A stretch of 64,000 bases of DNA from Cliona cf. orientalis (Eukaryota > Porifera > Demospongiae > Clionaida > Clionaidae): the NCBI GenBank assembly GCA_963930775.1, contig OZ005707.1:4154001-4218000 (forward strand). The letters are read 5' to 3'. A program made the translations under genes and the position numbers. How positions within the stretch are numbered: the first letter of the stretch is position 1; every line of letters starts with the position of its first letter. Of this stretch, positions 59,101 through 64,000 are shown in pieces. The notes beneath the pieces were generated by a model. It was not told the origin of the DNA. It searched no databases and saw only the letters and a list, made by a program, of their open reading frames with translations.

Positions 59101-62100
59101 ATCACTTCTCACCCTTCCATCAGGGTTCTTGTCAGGATGGTATTTCTGAGCCAATTTGAAGTACGCTTTTCGAACCTTTGACTCTTCATGACTGGAGAGG
59201 TGTACACAGAAGATAGTCAATACTCTATCCATTTCTTTCTCCCTCCATCTCAGCACACAATATATCTACATGCATTTTAACCCACCCTCCAACTCCAGTC
59301 TCAAGGCCGAGTGCATCGTAGGCTTGGTCCACAGACATCTCTGGAGGCTTCTTCTCCACCTCTCTCTTCCAAGCTTCCAGCACATCCTTCAGAAGCTTAA
59401 CCTATAATGCAGAACAATCAAAATCAAAGTCCACATACTCTATAGGTACAGCCTTGTATGTAAGTGTGTGACATTAAAAATTTAAGAAAGGGCCACATAT
59501 ACATGTACATGCATAAAATAAATTTGGGGATTGTTCCCTAGGTCTAGATGTATGCTTCCCTCCCCAGAGCAATATCCCAGCCAGCTATACTTGTAGATAT
59601 GTATGCATGTTTAAGTGAACTTACTGGCTCCTTGATGGGCCAGTCAGGGAACTTCTGTGTGTCACAGAGATGTCGAAGGTAGAAGACATTACAGAAGAGC
59701 TCATTCTCCAGCTGAGGATACTGAATCACTGGCATTGCACAGTACTACATGGGGAACATGTGATACATGTCTAAATGCATCTCATTGACAAACATGGACA
59801 CTGACTGGTATGCACGAAAAATCCTGGTGGTAAATATTACCTCAACTAGGTACATGCACACAGGAGCACACACAAAGTAATTCCATCAGCTAGTGGAGTA
59901 TGCTCACCTGGTAAGTTGCTCTTGTGTTGCTGAGCAGCCTCGGAGAGAAGTCGGCAATGTGGGCAGCTATCTTCTGGATCATCATCTGTCTCATCTCACT
60001 GCTCCAGATGGCCTCAGGAGTGTCAAACTCACCAAGGAATATCTCACTGAACTTGTCTGGACCTGCATGCGATAGCAATAGTATCATATGCTGCTATCAC
60101 TGTGGATTGAGAAGTAGCGACTTAAATTTTTTTTACTTATTTAGTCCACTACAGTGAGCAAACTGGTGTTACTTCTGGCCATAGTATTTGGGCACAGCTA
60201 ACAACAGGAGCTTATGATCACGCCGCTACGCGGCACTCATAAGCTCCTGCTAACAACTTTCCACACTCACCATGGTTCTCCAGGAAGTGGACCATAGCTT
60301 CAGGCATCAGCTGACCAAGAATACTCCTCATCATCATATCTGATGTCTGTTGCTATAACACCAAAGTCACGCAGTTAAGCCATGTAACCACAATATCATA
60401 CAGACATGCATTACCTCATCCGGTCTGAACGACTGCTTCATATGAGTATACTTGAGGAAGCGAGCAATAGGCAGGATGTTGGCTCCAGTGTACATCATGA
60501 CAAAGAAGAACACACCCGTTGAGAACATTCTCGGCAGTTGAGGGTTGTCCTCCACTATCATGTTCAGTAGCGTCACTACCTTCTCCACCAGGCGGGGGTC
60601 AAAGGTCAGCAGGAGCTGGACTAGGTGAGGGAGAGCATTTGGCTCGGAGAGGACTCGCTTGGCCCTCGGCAAGGGGCGGATGACGGCATTGTCAGGGTCT
60701 CGACTCGGGTAGAAATCACAAATACGAACAAACATGTCCATGATGAGAGAGGCAAGGTCCGACTCATTGAGCAGGGCCACCCCAGTGGATACCAGCGTCC
60801 ACTTGAGTTGAGATATCTGGTCAAGAGGCTTCCAGCCCTCCATGCCCTGAGACCAGCAACGAGTCTTTTGGTGGATCGAACCTTCATGGAACATCTCTCG
60901 CATCTATATGTACATGTACATAATCAAAAGGAAGCTGAATATATGAACATACGCAGGACATTGTACAATGACTGCATTGACTACAATAATATTATGACCT
61001 GAATACAGGCACATGTAGAATATACACACCATAGGTCAGCGGCTACAATCAGCAGCATGTACTATGTACTCAAGGTATACTTTGTCTCAGGTAAACCAAA
61101 GCCTACTTAGAACTGGCACTAACCATAAAATTATATGCGTACCTCTCTGAAGCTGTATGGTCCCTCCCTCTGTTTCTCCTTGTTGCTGAAGTACCACTCC
61201 TTCTCTGAGTCTGTGTGCTGGTCGGGGGAAGCCTCTATGGCGGTGGTCTGGGTGGGGACGTAGGCCCTGGACGTGTGCAGGTGGGCCAGGGTCACCAGGT
61301 CAACCAGCACCCTCATACCATTGGCATCAAGAAAGATCTTGACGTTCTGTTTGTGATGGAGCAGCTTGTCAATGAACATCAGCAGACGGTCACGCTCTGT
61401 TCGATCCTCACACTGAAAACAATAAGTTGCTAAATCATATAAGTGTGTATCTTGAAAGATGGTACTTTTTGTAGAATCAGCAGTATAGTAGGCATCATTG
61501 AAAGGAAGTGGGCAGAGTCAAGATAACTTAATTAGCTTGATCAAAATCTACTACTCCGTAGATTGGTACGTACCAATGCCAATTTCCTAACAATGAACTC
61601 TGTGTCATTGAAGGGTCCAATCTCCTCATAGCACTGGCCGTAGACAATGGCCATGGCCTGCAGACACATTGCCTTCATGTTGGGCTTTGGGGATAGCAAA
61701 AAGCGGTGATAGAGGTCATTGAAAAACTCAGCGCTGGAGAGAAAGAGGAGTGATAAAAAGAATGGGAGGAAATATAAAATGTGTGCTATTTGTAATGTAC
61801 GTAGGTGGCGTACGCTTTGACAATCTTTGTGGATCCTCCTTCGTCCAGCAGTAGGCGGAGATAGTAGTCACCTGAAATGATTCCAAACTTAATTACATCA
61901 TTTACTGCTACTGATTGTATACAAACTACCAATTTTGATCTCTTCTGAAAGGCACTCATAGCGTACTTCAAACTCAACATGGTTCCATGAAATCTCCACA
62001 CTGCCACTTAGATCCTAATAATGACAATGAAATCATTGTAATATCCACTCGTAAGTACATATTATACTAGGGAAATGCACAGCATTGTGGAGCGAGCCTG

Positions 62101-64000
62101 AGCGAGCGACATTTATTTATATTACCCCACACCCTGCAGGATGCACACTTATGCGCTCGTAACCTGGCCTCTCTCACTTCTGCTGACTCTGTGGCTAATC
62201 TCTCATGTGACGCACGCTCATTTCTAGTAGCCTAGCCTCTCTCTTTGTACTGACTCAGCGATGAGTCCATCACCCCTTCATTGTGCAAGGATAGCTGCCT
62301 CTGTTCAATGCTCTGAGCAGCATGTTTAATTCTGTCTCATATTCTTTGCCTTCTTAGCTGCTCCTGGCACTATTGAGCTGAGGCTCCGATTGATGATGAG
62401 CTCTGTCTTGCTCTCGCCTCCTCTGGAGCCTCAGTTCTCGCTGGTTTATGCGTTGTTCAGCGTTCATGGCAATAGCCTTGCACATGTACTAGATACGAGT
62501 GTAGATTTGCAAGTCACTGAATTAGAGCAGCAAATCTACGGAACGATGGACGTTGGGCGGGATGTAACTAAACAAGGACCAACGTACCATACATTATATT
62601 ATACATAATATTATTGCAATAGGTCTGGCACAGCAGGATGTTGTACAATATATGCGGTACAGCAGATGTATGCCTAGCATTACCTTGTCCACAGTGAAGG
62701 ACCTGATCTCGTTCTCAAGAGCTTCCCGTAGCTCTTCCCGTGTTTTGTAGTTCCAGATGAGTGCTGATGTGGCATGGTCCTGCATAAACCTGACAAAAAA
62801 TAAACAAAATTAACGATGCAAAACATCCTGATAGTAATTCAAATTGTTAGGATGTCCACTCCAGCTACACATGGGCTTTTTCCTTTGTATTACTATGCAA
62901 ATACACATCATACTTGTAGTAGAAGAGTTTCCAGTTTGCTTCACTCTTGACGTTTTGCCTTCGCTTCCTGAGTGGGAGGGGCTTCTGGTCCTTCACTGGC
63001 TGTTGCTTTGCCCTCAGCCTTGACCTCCAGTGAAGCAGTGCATGCTCCAGCATGTTCACCTTACGCTTGGACAGCGTCTACATGTGTAAACACAGAATAT
63101 CAGAACAATCATAATTCAGCTGCTGATATTATAGAATTGGATTGCAACCACTCTCACTTCTGGCCAATGAGAATCATTGTACTATAGATAAGGAGGCATT
63201 GTCATATATTACTCACAGTGACAGCCTTGAGATTGTCACGGACATGCATTCTGTCCACCTCATTCTCAGGAACCTGATAGAAGGCGAATGAAATATGCAT
63301 GAAGTTGTAGTGGTACAAATGGTACTGTTGTTTTGTATACCTACCTGTTCATCCGATTCTAGAAACTGCATCAGTCCAAGTGGCTGCAATCACAAAGTAA
63401 GAACAGTATATTCCACATACTTGACATTTTTAGCTGTTATCTCTAAGCTCTTGCAGCATAGTGAACCTCCATGCATTTAATTAAATTTTGATACAGTAAC
63501 CAAAGTGATTGATCTGGTCACAAATTCTGCCCAAACCATCCCAATCCACTATGCTTTTAAATAGAACCCTGAAAGACAAAATCTGGCCAATTCATACATA
63601 TGTGTATATCAATGTACCAATGTGGTTTAAAAAATCCCCAGTAGCATACCAGTATCCTGTGCAGCAGTGCAGTGGCAGTTGGGTTTCCAGTGATCCAGAG
63701 AGCGATGAGGTGTCTGCTCAGCTGTCTGTGAGTGAGCAGTCTGTTGTCGACACTGGCCGTGAAGAGTGCCGTGTGGAGGTGTCTGGGCAGTGCTCCCTCA
63801 CGGAGGGCCAGCTCCTGCATCTTGGTGGCCGTGTCCTGGTCCCCCTCCTCAATGATGGACTTCATGATGAGGCCGGCTGCCTTAACGATGGCCAGAGAGG
63901 GATGCTGGAACAGCTTGAACAGAGTGCGTCCCAGCCCTGCCACAAGCTCCAGCACCATGTCAAACTTTTCAGCATCAGTAGTCTCACTGTTCAGAGGCAG
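53152..64000 (-). CDS. DNAJC13: DNAJC13/RME-8 endosomal J-domain protein (5' end missing)
   Basis: Thirty-five minus-strand exons give 1692 residues in one frame, about three quarters of the usual 2240; the N-terminus lies beyond 64000. Exon starts (5' to 3') are 64000, 63383, 63273, 63077, 62789, 62014, 61871, 61733, 61412, 60903, 60352, 60062, 59744, 59401, 59191, 59048, 58826, 58045, 57673, 57210, 57041, 56793, 56472, 56051, 55896, 55677, 55398, 55258, 54979, 54811, 54669, 54542, 54371, 54124 and 53382. A GYF-like segment ([19 protein letters not shown]) precedes the J domain, whose HPD sits in [12 protein letters not shown] (exon 59191-59113). IWN repeats are [32 protein letters not shown] and [12 protein letters not shown]. 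The C-terminus keeps [18 protein letters not shown]-8 recruits Hsc70 to early endosomes with SNX1/retromer and WASH. Confidence 0.97.
53545..53932. repeat. CGGTAT-rich decayed repeat in the last DNAJC13 intron
   Basis: The motif GGTATCACGGTAT or close variants recurs several times, with TTGGGCGGTAT near the left and the inverse-like ACGGTATATTGCCCA at the right. This looks like a decayed inverted-repeat transposon, but the arms are weak. It lies between the last two DNAJC13 exons. Confidence 0.35.
54674..54695. repeat. TG microsatellite abutting a 3' splice site
   Basis: About eleven TG units lie on the plus strand. In the DNAJC13 transcript this is a (CA)n run directly before the CCCAG acceptor of exon 54669-54598, taking the place of a pyrimidine tract. 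Confidence 0.9.
55005..55086. repeat. 41-bp tandem duplication
   Basis: Two adjacent 41-bp units start ACAGACATGTAATATCA and differ at only a few positions. They lie in a DNAJC13 intron, close to the exon starting at 54979. Confidence 0.9.
60206..60248. mobile_element. 43-bp palindromic insertion with 9-bp duplication
   Basis: Arms AGGAGCTTATGA and TCATAAGCTCCT enclose a hairpin centre of CGCCGCTACGCGGC type. The 9-bp direct repeat GCTAACAAC flanks it exactly (60197-60205 and 60249-60257). It lies in a DNAJC13 intron. The terminal sequence differs from the TAGCCTCG group, so it is a separate family using a similar duplication length. Confidence 0.85.

Noticed and set aside
1-64000. CRISPR arrays, bacterial operons, endogenous viruses, rRNA genes and transposase or reverse transcriptase genes
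   Set aside because: No regular spacer arrays, no prokaryotic gene structure and no conserved viral, transposase or polymerase motifs were seen in any frame.

Overview
The window is animal (metazoan) nuclear DNA. Its genes are split by many GT-AG introns. They include a Wnt ligand, a CaMKII with hub domain, Rab5, CDC6, a GRASP Golgi protein, the SNARE membrin/GOSR2 and the giant endosomal J-protein DNAJC13/RME-8. Compact gene spacing, short introns and introns packed with small inverted-repeat transposons suggest an early-branching marine invertebrate. My best guess is a sponge (demosponge), but the sequence alone does not prove this. I reconstructed exons by hand from splice sites, phase continuity and family conservation. 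Every recognised gene closed in frame over all its exons at close to the family's usual length.

Layout, left to right: a left-edge repeat region with a transposon (103-415); Wnt (minus, 1491-3997); GOSR2 (minus, 5058-19915, introns up to 7.5 kb); a promoter/repeat gap; a SPATS2-family gene (plus, 21617-24912); CaMKII (minus, 25205-34151); RPL41 (minus, 34608-38108); Rab5 (plus, 39348-42682); a WDR86-like WD40 gene (minus, 43008-44773); CDC6 (plus, 45138-47446); GORASP (minus, 47689-49699); an unrecognised coiled-coil gene (plus, 49921-50705); a CAP-Gly protein (plus, about 50968-52726); and the C-terminal three quarters of DNAJC13 (minus, 53152-64000, 5' end beyond the right edge). Most neighbours are head-to-head with short shared promoters or tail-to-tail with 200-450 bp between stops.

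Functional themes are secretory and endosomal traffic (GOSR2, GORASP, Rab5, DNAJC13), signalling (Wnt, CaMKII), replication licensing (CDC6) and translation (RPL41). They do not form one pathway. From memory, many human counterparts lie on the Hox-bearing chromosomes (12q13, 17q21, 2q31-33, 7p13), so the block may be a remnant of the ancestral Hox-neighbour linkage group.

The non-coding part is dominated by non-autonomous DNA transposons: at least five families with TACCGTA termini and TA target sites; Mutator-like foldback elements with 9-10 bp duplications, down to 43 bp; a pair of hAT-like elements (one with a perfect 8 bp duplication); an inverted pair of a [13 protein letters not shown] element, one copy carrying a nested insertion whose empty site survives in the other; and a tRNA-derived SINE. 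I found no virus, CRISPR array, rRNA gene or autonomous transposase gene.
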